64,000 bases of DNA from a candidate division KSB1 bacterium (GTDB lineage: Bacteria; Zhuqueibacterota; Zhuqueibacteria; Oleimicrobiales; Geothermoviventaceae). Positions within the stretch are counted from its first letter, which is position 1; each line of letters opens with the position of its first letter. The stretch is from the NCBI GenBank assembly GCA_034506315.1, contig JAPDPT010000001.1, forward strand, positions 62,001-126,000, read 5' to 3'. Below are positions 44,813 to 53,800 of this stretch, piece after piece. Made by a program: the position numbers and the translations under genes. The notes under the pieces were generated by a model that made no database searches, had not been told where the DNA came from, and was given only the letters and a program-made list of their open reading frames with translations.

Positions 44813-47077
44813 GTGACCGCGAAAAGTTTGACCTTCCGGGATCTGGTGCAGGTCCTTGACAAGCGGAAAAAGGTCCTGCTGCTGAGCCTCGCCGCCTGCC
44901 TGGTGCCTATGGTGATCTACAACGAGAAGACGGTCCCGGTGTACATGGCCCAGGCCAAAATCGTCTTCGAGAACTACCCCACCGGCCAGACGATCGGCCT
45001 CGATATCATCTCGCCCCTGGCACGCCAGAATTACATCGCCAATCGCCTGGAGGAGATGCGCACCGTTGCCTTCGCGCGTCGGGTGGCAGCAGCCTTGCCC
45101 GACAGCATTACGGAGAAGATCCTGAGCACGGCGGACGTCAGCAAGCTGCGTAATCTCCGGGGCTATCCCATCGCGTACATCCGAAAGCGCCTGGATGCGC
45201 GCCTCATCCAGGGGACCGACGTGGTGATGGTCTCTTTCGAGTCCACGGACCCCGTCGTGGCAGCCACCGTCACCAACGCCGTTATCGACGTCCTGCAGCG
45301 CAGCAATCTCGAGCAGCGCCGGCAGGAATACACGGCCCTCCGCAGCTTTGCTGATGAGCAGCTTTCGGTTGTGGAACGCAGGCTCCGAGAGGCGGAAGAC
45401 GCCCTCAAGGCCTTCAAGGAGAGGGAAGGAATCGCCACCCTCGACGGCGAAGCCACGGAAATCCTGGAGCGGATGACCCAGGCAGAGGTCCTCCTGAACA
45501 ACATCCGCTCCGAGATGGAGGCCAAGCAGCGCAAGCTCACTCTCCTGCGGCAGCAGATCGAGACCGAAAAGAAAGACCTTCCGAGCACCGTCACGTCGCT
45601 CAGCACCCCCATCACCGAGAAACTCAAACAGCGGCTGGTAGAGCTGGAGACCACCTACGCCAAGCTCCAGGCCCAGAACTATCCCGCCGACCACCCCAAA
45701 CTGGTGGAAATCCGCAACGACATCGAGCAGACCAAGGCGAACCTGGTCCAGGAGACCATGCGGCTCGTACAAGATGAGAAGCTGCAGGGCCTTCTGGACC
45801 CGCTGGAGCAAATCGGCGAGAATCTCAAGGCCTCGGTGGCCCTCGAGGTGGAGATTCAGGGCTTGGCCGCCCAGCGGGACGAGCTCCAGAAACTGATGGC
45901 CACGTACGAAGAGCGGTTGCGGAAACTGCCGGAGCAGGAGGTTACCCTCGTACGCCTGCAACGGGAGCTCGAGGTCAACAATAAGCTGTTCCAGACCCTG
46001 TACGAGGAAAGGGAGCGGGCGCGGATCCGCGAGGCGGCCGAAATGGGCACCATGCGGGTTATGGAGCGCGCGGCGGTACCCACCACGCCCGTCCGACCCC
46101 GCAAGGTCTTCAACCTGCTGATTGCCATTGTCGCAGGTCTGGTGATCGGATTTACCGTGGCCTTGACGCTCGAAGTTCTGCACGACAGGCCCGAGACGCC
46201 GGAGGACGTTCAGACCTTCACCGCGCTGCCTGTGCTGGCTTCCATCCCGCGCATCCAGCGGGGGATCCTCTGGAACGGGAGCGTCAAACCCCTCGTAGGC
46301 GCCGAGACGGGAACACGCGGCCAGCGCTCCGTCTTGCACGACGCCTACGATCTCCTGTGGAGCTCGTTCCATTTCGCGCTGGACCGGAACGCGCGGATCA
46401 TCATGGTCACCTCTTCGATCCCAGGGGAAGGCAAGTCGACCGTAGCGGCCAACCTGGCGATCCTGGCTGGGAAAAGGGGCCTGAGGACCATCCTGGTGGA
46501 TGGCGACCTACGCAAGCCGATGCTCCACCAGTTCCTGGAAGTGCCCCGCCAGCCCGGGGTCAGCGATCTCCTGGAGGAGATAACCCAGATCCTGTCCGAT
46601 CGCCGCAGCCTCGACCAGTACCTCTCCACGCGCCCGGAGGAGATCTACACCTCGGAGACTGTCGAACTGGGGCCCATAGTGGAGAGCTTCCTCAAGCCCA
46701 CGCAGTTTCCGAATCTCCAGTTCCTGCCGGCAGGGAGCCCTTCAAGCGATAGCGCAGGGATGTGGTTCATGCCGGAGTTTTCGATTCTGCTCCGGGCGCT
46801 GCGCGAGAGGGCCGCGCTGGTCATCCTGGACATGCCGCCCTCACTCGGCCTCGCCGACGCCAATGTGGCCGCGCGCCTGGCCGATGGCATCCTTTTCTGC
46901 ATCGCCGCCGGGGAAACCGAACGCCGCACCATCCAGCGCGCCCTCGCGAATCTGGAAAAGACGAAGGCCAGAATTATCGGCGTCGTCCTCAACAAGGTGA
47001 ATCAAACGATGGTCTACGGCAGCAAGAAGTACTACAAGTACTACAGCCGCTACTACGCTTCGGAGAAGACCAATTGA
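44813..47077 (+). CDS. Wzz-type chain-length determinant fused to BY-kinase
   Basis: A 754-residue protein. It has an N-terminal Wzz domain with membrane helix at about 22-40 (VLLLSLAACLVPMVIY), long periplasmic coiled coil (about 170-400), and second helix at about 440 (NLLIAIVAGLVIGFTVAL). A cytoplasmic tyrosine autokinase follows, with Walker A SSIPGEGKSTVAANLA, Walker A' ILVDGDLRKP and Walker B LVILDMPPS. The C-terminal tail has seven Tyr in the last 20 residues (YYKYYSRYY), the autophosphorylation cluster. It controls polymer length and export in Wzx/Wzy systems. GTG start. Its stop overlaps the next gene's TTG start. Confidence 0.95.
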   Translation: MTAKSLTFRDLVQVLDKRKKVLLLSLAACLVPMVIYNEKTVPVYMAQAKIVFENYPTGQTIGLDIISPLARQNYIANRLEEMRTVAFARRVAAALPDSITEKILSTADVSKLRNLRGYPIAYIRKRLDARLIQGTDVVMVSFESTDPVVAATVTNAVIDVLQRSNLEQRRQEYTALRSFADEQLSVVERRLREAEDALKAFKEREGIATLDGEATEILERMTQAEVLLNNIRSEMEAKQRKLTLLRQQIETEKKDLPSTVTSLSTPITEKLKQRLVELETTYAKLQAQNYPADHPKLVEIRNDIEQTKANLVQETMRLVQDEKLQGLLDPLEQIGENLKASVALEVEIQGLAAQRDELQKLMATYEERLRKLPEQEVTLVRLQRELEVNNKLFQTLYEERERARIREAAEMGTMRVMERAAVPTTPVRPRKVFNLLIAIVAGLVIGFTVALTLEVLHDRPETPEDVQTFTALPVLASIPRIQRGILWNGSVKPLVGAETGTRGQRSVLHDAYDLLWSSFHFALDRNARIIMVTSSIPGEGKSTVAANLAILAGKRGLRTILVDGDLRKPMLHQFLEVPRQPGVSDLLEEITQILSDRRSLDQYLSTRPEEIYTSETVELGPIVESFLKPTQFPNLQFLPAGSPSSDSAGMWFMPEFSILLRALRERAALVILDMPPSLGLADANVAARLADGILFCIAAGETERRTIQRALANLEKTKARIIGVVLNKVNQTMVYGSKKYYKYYSRYYASEKTN

Positions 47078-48114
47078 GCGGCCTATCTACACCCGTCGGG
47101 CTGAGCCAGAGCGGGGATGGGAGGGGAAGTCTCCGGGGAAGGCGGGTCCTGGTCACAGGGGCCGGAGGCTTCATTGGGAGCCACCTCACGGAGGCCCTTC
47201 TGCGCGAAGGGGCGGAGGTGCGCGCCTTCCTGCGCTACAACTCCCGGAACACGCGGGGCCTCCTGGAGGAGCTTCCTGAAGGGGACCTGCGCGAAATCGA
47301 GATCATCTTCGGCGACCTCAAGGATCCGGCGGCGGTGAACCGGGCCGTGAAAGGCGTTGAGGTGGTCTTTCACCTCGGTGCTCTGATCGCCATCCCCTAT
47401 TCCTACCTGAACCCCACGGATTTTGTCCAGACCAACGTGCTCGGCACGCTGAACGTGCTCAATTCCTGCCTGGAGTACGGGGTGGCGCGCCTGATCTGCA
47501 CGTCCACCAGCGAGGTGTACGGCACCCTGCGCTACGCGCCCATGGACGAGGACCACCCCCTCGACGCCCGTTCTCCCTACGCAGCGAGCAAGGTAGGAGC
47601 CGATCAGCTGGCGCTCAGCTATCACCGGGCCTTTGGGCTGCCGGTGACGATCCTGCGGCCCTTCAACACGTACGGTCCCCGCCAGTCCCTACGCGCCGTG
47701 ATCCCGACCATCCTGGTGCAGGCCCTGCGATCGGAGGTCGTCTACCTCGGGGCCCTTCACCCAACCCGCGACTTCAATTACGTGACGGATATCGTCGATG
47801 CTTTCCTGCGCGCGGCTACCGCGCCCGGGATCGAGGGTGAGATCGTCCACGTCGGGACCGGACGCGAGGTCTCCGTGCGGGAGCTTTGTGAGGCAGTGGG
47901 CAGGGTGCTCGGTGTCAAGGTGAAGGTGGTACAGGATCAACGGCGTTTGCGCCCTGCGGAAAGCGAGGTGCTGCGCTTGGTGTGCAATCCGGCCAAGGCC
48001 CGGAAGCTCCTGGGTTGGGAGCCTCGGGTCTCCCTGGAGGAGGGACTGGCCCGAACGGCACGTTGGATCCAAGAGCATCTGCCGGTGACCGACCCCAGCT
48101 ACTACCACGTGTAG
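47074..48114 (+). CDS. LegB-like NAD-dependent sugar-nucleotide 4,6-dehydratase
   Basis: A 346-residue extended SDR: VTGAGGFIGSH, then FHLGALIAIPYSYLNP, TSTSEVYG with catalytic Thr/Ser region, SPYAASKVGADQ (Tyr-xxx-Lys), RPFNTYGPRQS and ALHPTRDFNYV. These blocks closely follow LegB, the UDP-GlcNAc 4,6-dehydratase of legionaminic acid synthesis, as I remember it. No LegI/LegG are seen, so the product probably feeds a 4-amino-sugar (with the aminotransferase two genes on) rather than legionaminic acid. TTG is the only start near the overlap, with GGAGAAG upstream; the first 20 or so residues are non-conserved. Confidence 0.85.
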   Translation: MSGLSTPVGLSQSGDGRGSLRGRRVLVTGAGGFIGSHLTEALLREGAEVRAFLRYNSRNTRGLLEELPEGDLREIEIIFGDLKDPAAVNRAVKGVEVVFHLGALIAIPYSYLNPTDFVQTNVLGTLNVLNSCLEYGVARLICTSTSEVYGTLRYAPMDEDHPLDARSPYAASKVGADQLALSYHRAFGLPVTILRPFNTYGPRQSLRAVIPTILVQALRSEVVYLGALHPTRDFNYVTDIVDAFLRAATAPGIEGEIVHVGTGREVSVRELCEAVGRVLGVKVKVVQDQRRLRPAESEVLRLVCNPAKARKLLGWEPRVSLEEGLARTARWIQEHLPVTDPSYYHV

Positions 48115-48171
48115 CAGGCTTCCAATCGCCGCCGGCGCTCCCACTGGGCCGGCGGCCGTTAAGGACATCAA

Positions 48172-48912
48172 ATGAACGTGCGCAAGAGGGGCTTGGAGAT
48201 GCAGGCGATCATCATGGCCGGCGGCTGCGGGGTAAGGCTGGCACCGTACACAACGGTCATCCCAAAGCCCTTACTCCCAGTGGATGGGATGCCCATTGTG
48301 GAGATCATCATTCGGCAGCTGCGCAATCACGGCTTCGATCGCGTTACCCTGGCGCTGGGGCATCTTGCCGACTTGATCCGCGCCTACCTCGGCGACGGAT
48401 CCAAATTTGGAGTGCGCATCGAATACTTCGTGGAGACGCATCCCCTGGGGACCATTGCCCCCCTGGCCCTCGTCGAGAACCCTGAGCCCCACTTCTTGGT
48501 GGTCAACGCGGATCTCCTGACCAACTTGAACTATGCCGACATGATCCGGTACCACCTCTCCAACGGCGCCCTGGCCACCGTAGGGACCTACGAGCTCCGG
48601 GTGCCCATTGACCTTGGGGTGGTGGAGACCAACGGGGACTCCCTCATCACCGGGTTCCAGGAGAAACCCCGCGTAGCGCTCAAGGTCAGCATGGGGGTGT
48701 ACGCTTTCGATGCCCGGGTGTGTCAATACCTCGAAAAGGGCCGCCCTATGGATTTTCCGGAGCTGTTGCGCATCCTCCTGGAGAGGGGGGAAAAGGTGAT
48801 CTCCTATCCGTTTCGGGGCTACTGGCTGGATATCGGCCGCCACTCTGATTACGCCAAGGCCATTGAGGAATTTCGATCGATACGCACGGAGCTTGGCATC
48901 GATGTCGAGTAG
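48172..48912 (+). CDS. Sugar-1-phosphate nucleotidyltransferase
   Basis: A 246-residue protein with the nucleotidyltransferase signature AIIMAGGCGVRLAPYT followed by PKPLLPVDGMPI (G-G-x-G-x-R-L ... P-K-P), and metal-binding Asp in VVNADLLTN. Length and pattern fit the single-domain NTP_transferase family (RmlA/GMP-pyrophosphorylase-like without C-terminal hexapeptide domain). The base and sugar are unknown. AAGGA lies 7 nt before ATG 48172; 48199 (MQAII) is an alternative start. It sits between the dehydratase and aminotransferase, so it may activate a related sugar. Confidence 0.85.
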   Translation: MNVRKRGLEMQAIIMAGGCGVRLAPYTTVIPKPLLPVDGMPIVEIIIRQLRNHGFDRVTLALGHLADLIRAYLGDGSKFGVRIEYFVETHPLGTIAPLALVENPEPHFLVVNADLLTNLNYADMIRYHLSNGALATVGTYELRVPIDLGVVETNGDSLITGFQEKPRVALKVSMGVYAFDARVCQYLEKGRPMDFPELLRILLERGEKVISYPFRGYWLDIGRHSDYAKAIEEFRSIRTELGIDVE

Positions 48913-50035
48913 CTGGCGATTTCCTCTGAGTGACCTGAGGCTGGGACCGCGAGAGCTGGACTCGGTGCGAGCGGCGCTCGAATCGGGCTGGCTCAGCCAG
49001 GGTCCGGTGACGGCTCGCTTTGAGGCGGCCTTCGCGCAGTACGTGGGAGCGAGGTACGCCGTCGCCGTCTCCAATGGGACCGCAGCCCTCCACCTCGCCT
49101 ACCGCGCCCTGGGAGTAGCCCCGGGCGATCAGGTGATCTGTCCATCTCTGACCTTCGTCGCCACCGTGAACGCCGTCCTGTACTGCGGCGCCGAGCCGGT
49201 ATTTGCGGAGATCCTCGACCTCGACCACCCCGTGCTGGACGCGGAGGATGTGGCGCGGAAGCTCACGCCGCGAACCCGCTGCATCGCCGTCGTCGATTAC
49301 GGCGGTTACCCCTGGGAGATCGAAGCCGTGCGCGAAGTGGCCCGAGCCGCTGGGATCCCCCTGGTCGAAGACGCCGCTCACGCCGTGGGGGCCTCCCGGA
49401 ACGGCCGAAAGTTCGGCACCTTTGGCGACGTGGGCTGCTTCAGCTTCTTCTCCAACAAGAACATGACCACCGGCGAGGGGGGGATGGTAGTGACAGACAA
49501 CGAAGGCATCGCAGCCCGAGTCCGCCTCCTTCGCTCCCACGGGATGACGGCCGGCACCTGGGAACGGCATCGCAGCGGTCAGGCCGAGTACGACGTGGTG
49601 GACATCGGCTACAACTACCGCCTCGACGAGATGCGCGCCGCCCTCGGGCTGGCCCAACTGGCCCTCCTCGACGAGTACAACCGCAAACGGCAGGCCCTGG
49701 TGGCCCGCTACTGGGAAAACCTCGGAACCTGCGAGGCGGTCCGGCTGCCGTTCTTCGGACGGCTCGAAGGCAGCGCCTGTCACCTCCTCCCTGTACTCAT
49801 TCCGAGCTCCCAGAACCGTCGGCAGTTCGTGGCCTACCTACAGCAACACGGCGTACAGACCAGTCACCACTACCCTCCCGTCCACAAGCTGAAAGCGTAT
49901 CGTGACCGTTACCCGACTTCCCTGCCCGTAACGGAGGAGTTTGCGGCTCGGGAGGTCACGCTTCCTCTGCATCCGCACATGAAGTTGGAAGACGTGGACC
50001 AGGTGTGTGATATCGTTCGTCAGGCTCTGCAGTGA
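48902..50035 (+). CDS. DegT/DnrJ/EryC1/StrS-family aminotransferase
   Basis: A 377-residue PLP enzyme: WLSQGPVTARFEAAFAQYVG, SNGTAALHLAYRALGV (phosphate-binding), VEDAAHAVGA, PLP Lys in SFFSNKNMTTGEGGM, IGYNYRLDEMRAALG, and the C-terminal HHYPPVHKL. It transfers an amino group to a 4-keto (or 3-keto) NDP-sugar; with the LegB-like enzyme it would give a 4-amino-4,6-dideoxy sugar. ATG 48902 overlaps the preceding stop by 11 nt and GGAGC lies upstream. Confidence 0.94.
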   Translation: MSSSWRFPLSDLRLGPRELDSVRAALESGWLSQGPVTARFEAAFAQYVGARYAVAVSNGTAALHLAYRALGVAPGDQVICPSLTFVATVNAVLYCGAEPVFAEILDLDHPVLDAEDVARKLTPRTRCIAVVDYGGYPWEIEAVREVARAAGIPLVEDAAHAVGASRNGRKFGTFGDVGCFSFFSNKNMTTGEGGMVVTDNEGIAARVRLLRSHGMTAGTWERHRSGQAEYDVVDIGYNYRLDEMRAALGLAQLALLDEYNRKRQALVARYWENLGTCEAVRLPFFGRLEGSACHLLPVLIPSSQNRRQFVAYLQQHGVQTSHHYPPVHKLKAYRDRYPTSLPVTEEFAAREVTLPLHPHMKLEDVDQVCDIVRQALQ

Positions 50036-51510
50036 AGCCGAAAGCGGGAAGAAAAGGCTCGAGATCCCGGAAAAAGCACGGGGATAAGGCGCCCTGGGCC
50101 GATCGGCTGGTGGCCGCCTTCGGGCTCTTGCTCCTGGCGCCTGTTTTCGCGCTGATCGCCGCCGCCATTAAGCTGGAATCTCGGGGACCTGTGTTCTACC
50201 GCCAGGTGCGCATCGGCAAGGATGGGCTTCCTTTTCTCTTGTACAAGTTCCGGAAGATGCGGCATGGACTGGAGGTGGGACCGAAGATCAGCCCGCGTAA
50301 CGATCTGCGTTTGACGCGCGTGGGCCATCTGCTCGAGCGCTGGAAGCTGGACGAGCTTCCCCAGCTGATCAACGTCCTCCGCGGGGAGATGCGGATTATC
50401 GGCCCGCGGCCGGAAGTCCCGGAAATCGTCGCCCTGTACACCCCTCGCCAGCGGCGGGTCCTTCGGGCTTGGCCTGGAATCACCGGCCCCTGCCAGATTC
50501 GCTGGAGAAACGAGAAGGAGCTGATCCCGCCAGACATCGAAGACGTGGAAAGCTACTACGTACGCTTCATCCTGCCGGAGAAGCTGGAAACGGATCTGGA
50601 ATACCTGCGCCGGCGCACCTGGTGGACAGACATCCAGCTCCTGGCTCAGACGGTGTGGGTGACCCTTTTCGAGCCCCTCCAGCCCAAATACCTTGCGCGG
50701 AGGCTGAATTTCGCCGCCCACTTGGCAACCGATGCCCTGCTCCTGGGAGCAGCGGCCGTGGCCGCCTCCTCTCTGCTCGCCCCCCTGGAGCGATTGGAAG
50801 AGCAGCTGCGGATCCGGCTGCCGGTGGCCCTCGTCCTTGCAGCAGCCCACTACCTGGGCTTCCTGATCTCCGGAGTCTCCTATCAGAGCTGGAGGCTTGT
50901 CGGCAAGTCGGATCTCCTCCAGCTTGCCGCCTCGCTGCTCGGCTCCAGTCTGGTGGCCGCACCTGTAGCTCTGCTCTGGCTTCCGGACTGGTGGGACGGT
51001 GCCCGGCTTCTTGTTCTGAGCTACACCTGGACCATGTTGCTGGCGGGCGGAGGTCGATTTGCGCTGGCCATCCACGAGGAGCGGAGGCACAAGACGAGCT
51101 CGTCCGCCCCGCCCGTAGACGTGGTGCTGTACGGCGTGAATCGGGAAAGCGAGTTTTTCCTGCGGCGGGTTGAGTTGGGGCTCGAGCCGGGCGTGCGGGT
51201 GCTGGGATTTCTGGACAACGATATCCGCAAGAAGGGAATGCGCATCCGCAAGGTCAAAGTCCTGGGGACAGCGGCCGACCTCTCGCTTCTCCACAGCCTG
51301 CGGAAGATCGCGGCGGTGTACGTCTTCACCGAGCCGGCAGATCCCGCCTTCGCGCAGGTCCGCCGCCAGTGCTCGAAACTGGGGATCGAACTCCGCAGGG
51401 GCCTCCCGTCCACGAGCCCGGCAAATCGGGCCCCCCTGCCGCGATCGGTCGGCCCTTTCACGCCCGAGACGGGGACTTCTACCTTTCACTCATCGGAGAT
51501 AGGGAGATGA
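50032..51510 (+). CDS. Phosphoglycosyl transferase with C-terminal membrane and Rossmann-like domains (permuted order)
   Basis: A 492-residue protein. Residues about 20-210 are a PglC/WcaJ-type bacterial sugar transferase: single membrane helix LVAAFGLLLLAPVFALIAAAIK, GPVFYRQVRIG, KFRKMR, WKLDELPQLIN (catalytic Asp-Glu), GPRPEVPE and RAWPGITG. Four helices follow (about 225-345), then a CoA-binding/Rossmann-like domain (VDVVLYGVNRESEFFLRRV, GVRVLGFLDNDIRKKG, AAVYVFTEPAD). In WbaP/WcaJ the four helices and Rossmann part come before the catalytic domain, so the order here is reversed. The expected role is loading the first sugar phosphate onto undecaprenyl phosphate. GTGA overlap with the gene upstream. 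Confidence 0.9.
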   Translation: MKPKAGRKGSRSRKKHGDKAPWADRLVAAFGLLLLAPVFALIAAAIKLESRGPVFYRQVRIGKDGLPFLLYKFRKMRHGLEVGPKISPRNDLRLTRVGHLLERWKLDELPQLINVLRGEMRIIGPRPEVPEIVALYTPRQRRVLRAWPGITGPCQIRWRNEKELIPPDIEDVESYYVRFILPEKLETDLEYLRRRTWWTDIQLLAQTVWVTLFEPLQPKYLARRLNFAAHLATDALLLGAAAVAASSLLAPLERLEEQLRIRLPVALVLAAAHYLGFLISGVSYQSWRLVGKSDLLQLAASLLGSSLVAAPVALLWLPDWWDGARLLVLSYTWTMLLAGGGRFALAIHEERRHKTSSSAPPVDVVLYGVNRESEFFLRRVELGLEPGVRVLGFLDNDIRKKGMRIRKVKVLGTAADLSLLHSLRKIAAVYVFTEPADPAFAQVRRQCSKLGIELRRGLPSTSPANRAPLPRSVGPFTPETGTSTFHSSEIGR

Positions 51511-51998
51511 AGCGCCTTTTCCTCATCATGATCTTGCTTCTCCTCCAGGTGGTGAGGGCACAGGCCCAGGAGGAAATACAGAGCCTGATCCGACAGGATC
51601 GTCCGTCGCGCTACTACATCGGCAAGGAGGACGAGCTCCTGATGCCGGTGAATGTGCTCGGCTTCGTGGCCAAGCCGGGCCAGTACCTGGTGCCCAGCAA
51701 CACCGATCTGGTTTCGCTGATCGCCTACGCGGGAGGCTTCATCGAGGGGGCCAGGCCAAACCGCGTGAAGATTGTGCGCAGCTACCACCAGAGTAACGAG
51801 CCGCCGGTCCTGTGGGTGGACATGGACGAATATTTCAAGACCGCAGACCGGAATCTCTTGCCCAGCCTGAAGCCCGATGACACGATCATCGTTGGAGGAT
51901 CTAAAGGGTACACGTTCCGCCGGGTGATGGACTTCATCGCCCGGCTGACCATCCTGGCGCAAATCTACTTCTACATCAGCGTGGCCAGACGACAGTAG
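51507..51998 (+). CDS. Small SLBB-domain polysaccharide export protein
   Basis: A 163-residue protein with a signal peptide (LFLIMILLLLQVVRAQAQ). One SLBB beta-grasp domain spans about residues 45-130 (VLGFVAKPGQYLVPSNTDLVSLIAYAGGF, RVKIVRSY, LKPDDTIIVGG), then a C-terminal hydrophobic helix (about 138-158). Unlike Wza it has no N-terminal PES domain and only one SLBB repeat, so it cannot form a whole Wza channel by itself. It is probably a periplasmic component of the export path with the Wzz/BY-kinase. ATGA overlap with the sugar transferase and GGGAG upstream. Confidence 0.85.
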   Translation: MKRLFLIMILLLLQVVRAQAQEEIQSLIRQDRPSRYYIGKEDELLMPVNVLGFVAKPGQYLVPSNTDLVSLIAYAGGFIEGARPNRVKIVRSYHQSNEPPVLWVDMDEYFKTADRNLLPSLKPDDTIIVGGSKGYTFRRVMDFIARLTILAQIYFYISVARRQ

Positions 51999-52056
51999 CC
52001 CCAGTGCGGATAAGAAGGGATAGAACCCAAATTCAGCTCAAGCAGCGAGGGAATTC

Positions 52057-52953
52057 ATGACGTCTTCCGGCCGCTCGGTGCCGCTTGTCAGCGTGGGGAT
52101 GCCCGTGTTCAATGGGGAGAGGTACGTCGCCGAAGCGATCGAATCGATCCTCAACCAGACCTTCCCCGATTTCGAGCTCATCGTTTCCGACAACGCCTCG
52201 ACGGATCGGACGGCGGAGATCTGCCAGGCGTACGCGCAGCGTGATGCGCGGATCCGCCTCTACCGCTCCGACAAGAACCGGGGCGCAGCCTGGAACTTCA
52301 ACCGCGTCTTCTGGCTTGCGCGGGGGCGGTATTTCAAGTGGGCGTCATCGGACGACCTATGCCACCCGGAATACCTGGCGTCGTGCCTTCCGATCCTCGA
52401 GGCCGACCCCGGCGTGGTCCTCTGCTATGGGCGCACCCAGATTATCGACGAGCAAGGCCGCTTCGTCCAAGATTACTCCGACAACCTGCACTTGGACCAG
52501 GATTCTCCGGCAGAGCGGTTCTCCTCTTTTCTCCGGCAGGTTGGGCTTTGCAATCCGGTGTTCGGGGTTATCCGGGCCAAGGCATTAGCGCAGACACGCC
52601 TGCTCGGCGCCTTCCCTGGGTCCGACACCTGTCTCCTGGCTCATCTGGCCCTCTTGGGGAAGTTCGTGCAGGTTCCAAAGGTCTTGTTCTACCGCCGTTT
52701 TCACTCAGAGGCGTCCAGCGCCAAGAAGGATCTTCAAAACCAGATGGCCTTCTTCGACCCGCGCCGGGAGGTCAAGGTAGCCATGCCGGCCTTGCGCCGC
52801 TGGCTCGAGTTCGTGCGCGTTGTGGGCCAGAGTGGGCTGCCGGCTGGCGAACGACTCCGGATTTATCTTCGGCTGGCAAGGACGTTTTTCTGGTGGCGGG
52901 ATGTGTTCGGTCAGGAGTTCCGGGCGGCGGTGGCCGCGGCGGCCCAGGCCTGA
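52057..52953 (+). CDS. Family 2 glycosyltransferase
   Basis: A 298-residue GT-A enzyme: VSVGMPVFNGERYVAEAI, SILNQTFPDFELIVSDNASTD (nucleotide binding), FKWASSDD (metal-binding DxD-like) and a C-terminal acceptor part with RRFHSEASSAK. No membrane helix, so it acts at the cytoplasmic face on the lipid-linked sugar. GAGGGAATTC before ATG. Follows the SLBB gene by 58 nt. Confidence 0.92.
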   Translation: MTSSGRSVPLVSVGMPVFNGERYVAEAIESILNQTFPDFELIVSDNASTDRTAEICQAYAQRDARIRLYRSDKNRGAAWNFNRVFWLARGRYFKWASSDDLCHPEYLASCLPILEADPGVVLCYGRTQIIDEQGRFVQDYSDNLHLDQDSPAERFSSFLRQVGLCNPVFGVIRAKALAQTRLLGAFPGSDTCLLAHLALLGKFVQVPKVLFYRRFHSEASSAKKDLQNQMAFFDPRREVKVAMPALRRWLEFVRVVGQSGLPAGERLRIYLRLARTFFWWRDVFGQEFRAAVAAAAQA

Positions 52954-53025
52954 CGGTCCGCCCTGGTCTTGAAGGTGCGCCGAGAGGGGGAAGCGGTCTC
53001 TGAAACAAAAGGAGGGTGATCGGCA

Positions 53026-53796
53026 ATGAAGGTGGCCATTCTGGCAGGAGGTATGGGCACCCGGCTTGCCGAGGAGACGGAGGTCAAGCCCAAACCGATG
53101 GTGGAGATCGGTGGCAAGCCGATCCTGTGGCACATCATGATGCACTACTCCTACTACGGCTTCAAACACTTCGTGATCGCGCTGGGCTACAAGGGCGAGG
53201 TCATCAAGAAATACATGGTGGACTATTGCTCTCTGAACAGCGACCTCACGGTAAACCTTCGCACCGGCGAGGTCAAGATCATGGGCGGCTATAAGCCGGA
53301 CTGGACCGTGGAGCTGATCGACACGGGCGTGCCCACGGCCACGGGCGGACGCATCAAGCGCCTCAAGCCCTACCTCGACAACGGGACCTTCTTTCTCACC
53401 TGGGGCGACGGCGTTTCGGACATCAACCTCCACGACCTGCTGCGCTTCCACAAATCCCATGGCAAGCTCGCCACCCTGACCGCTGTCCGTCCACCTGCCC
53501 GCTTCGGCCACCTCGAGCTCGACGGCGACCAGGTGGTGGAGTTTTCCGAGAAACCGCAGACGAAAGAGGGATGGATCAACGGCGCCTACTTCGTCCTCGA
53601 GCCGGGCGTGTTCGACTACATTGACGGCGACGACACGCAGTTCGAACGAGAGCCGCTGGAGCGTCTGGCACGGGACGGGCAGTTAATGGCCTACCGGCAC
53701 ACCTCCTTCTGGGCCTGTATGGACACCCTCCGCGACAAGAAACGGCTGGAGGAGCTGTGGCAGTCGGGCAAAGCGCCGTGGAAGATCTGGGAGTGA
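53026..53796 (+). CDS. rfbF: Glucose-1-phosphate cytidylyltransferase
   Basis: A 256-residue protein matching RfbF across its length: AILAGGMGTRLAEETEVKPKPMVEIGGKPI, HIMMHYSYYGFKHFVIALGYKG, GEVKIMGGYKPDWTVELIDTG, TGGRIKRL, LTWGDGVSDI and the C-terminal GSFWACMDT-like segment (TSFWACMDTLRDK). It makes CDP-glucose from CTP and glucose-1-phosphate, the entry to CDP-3,6-dideoxy and branched CDP-sugars. It has an exceptionally strong ribosome-binding site (AAGGAGGGTGATC). A dedicated RfbG dehydratase is not seen; the next gene is another SDR. Confidence 0.96.
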   Translation: MKVAILAGGMGTRLAEETEVKPKPMVEIGGKPILWHIMMHYSYYGFKHFVIALGYKGEVIKKYMVDYCSLNSDLTVNLRTGEVKIMGGYKPDWTVELIDTGVPTATGGRIKRLKPYLDNGTFFLTWGDGVSDINLHDLLRFHKSHGKLATLTAVRPPARFGHLELDGDQVVEFSEKPQTKEGWINGAYFVLEPGVFDYIDGDDTQFEREPLERLARDGQLMAYRHTSFWACMDTLRDKKRLEELWQSGKAPWKIWE

Positions 53797-53800
53797 CAAC

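Noticed and set aside
44285-46372. 695-codon minus-strand frame opposite the BY-kinase
   Set aside because: Antisense to conserved Wzz/kinase sequence, no start context or domains.
47074-50035. Complete legionaminic acid pathway
   Set aside because: Only LegB-like and aminotransferase steps are present; no sialic acid synthase-type LegI, LegG or CMP-transferase is seen.
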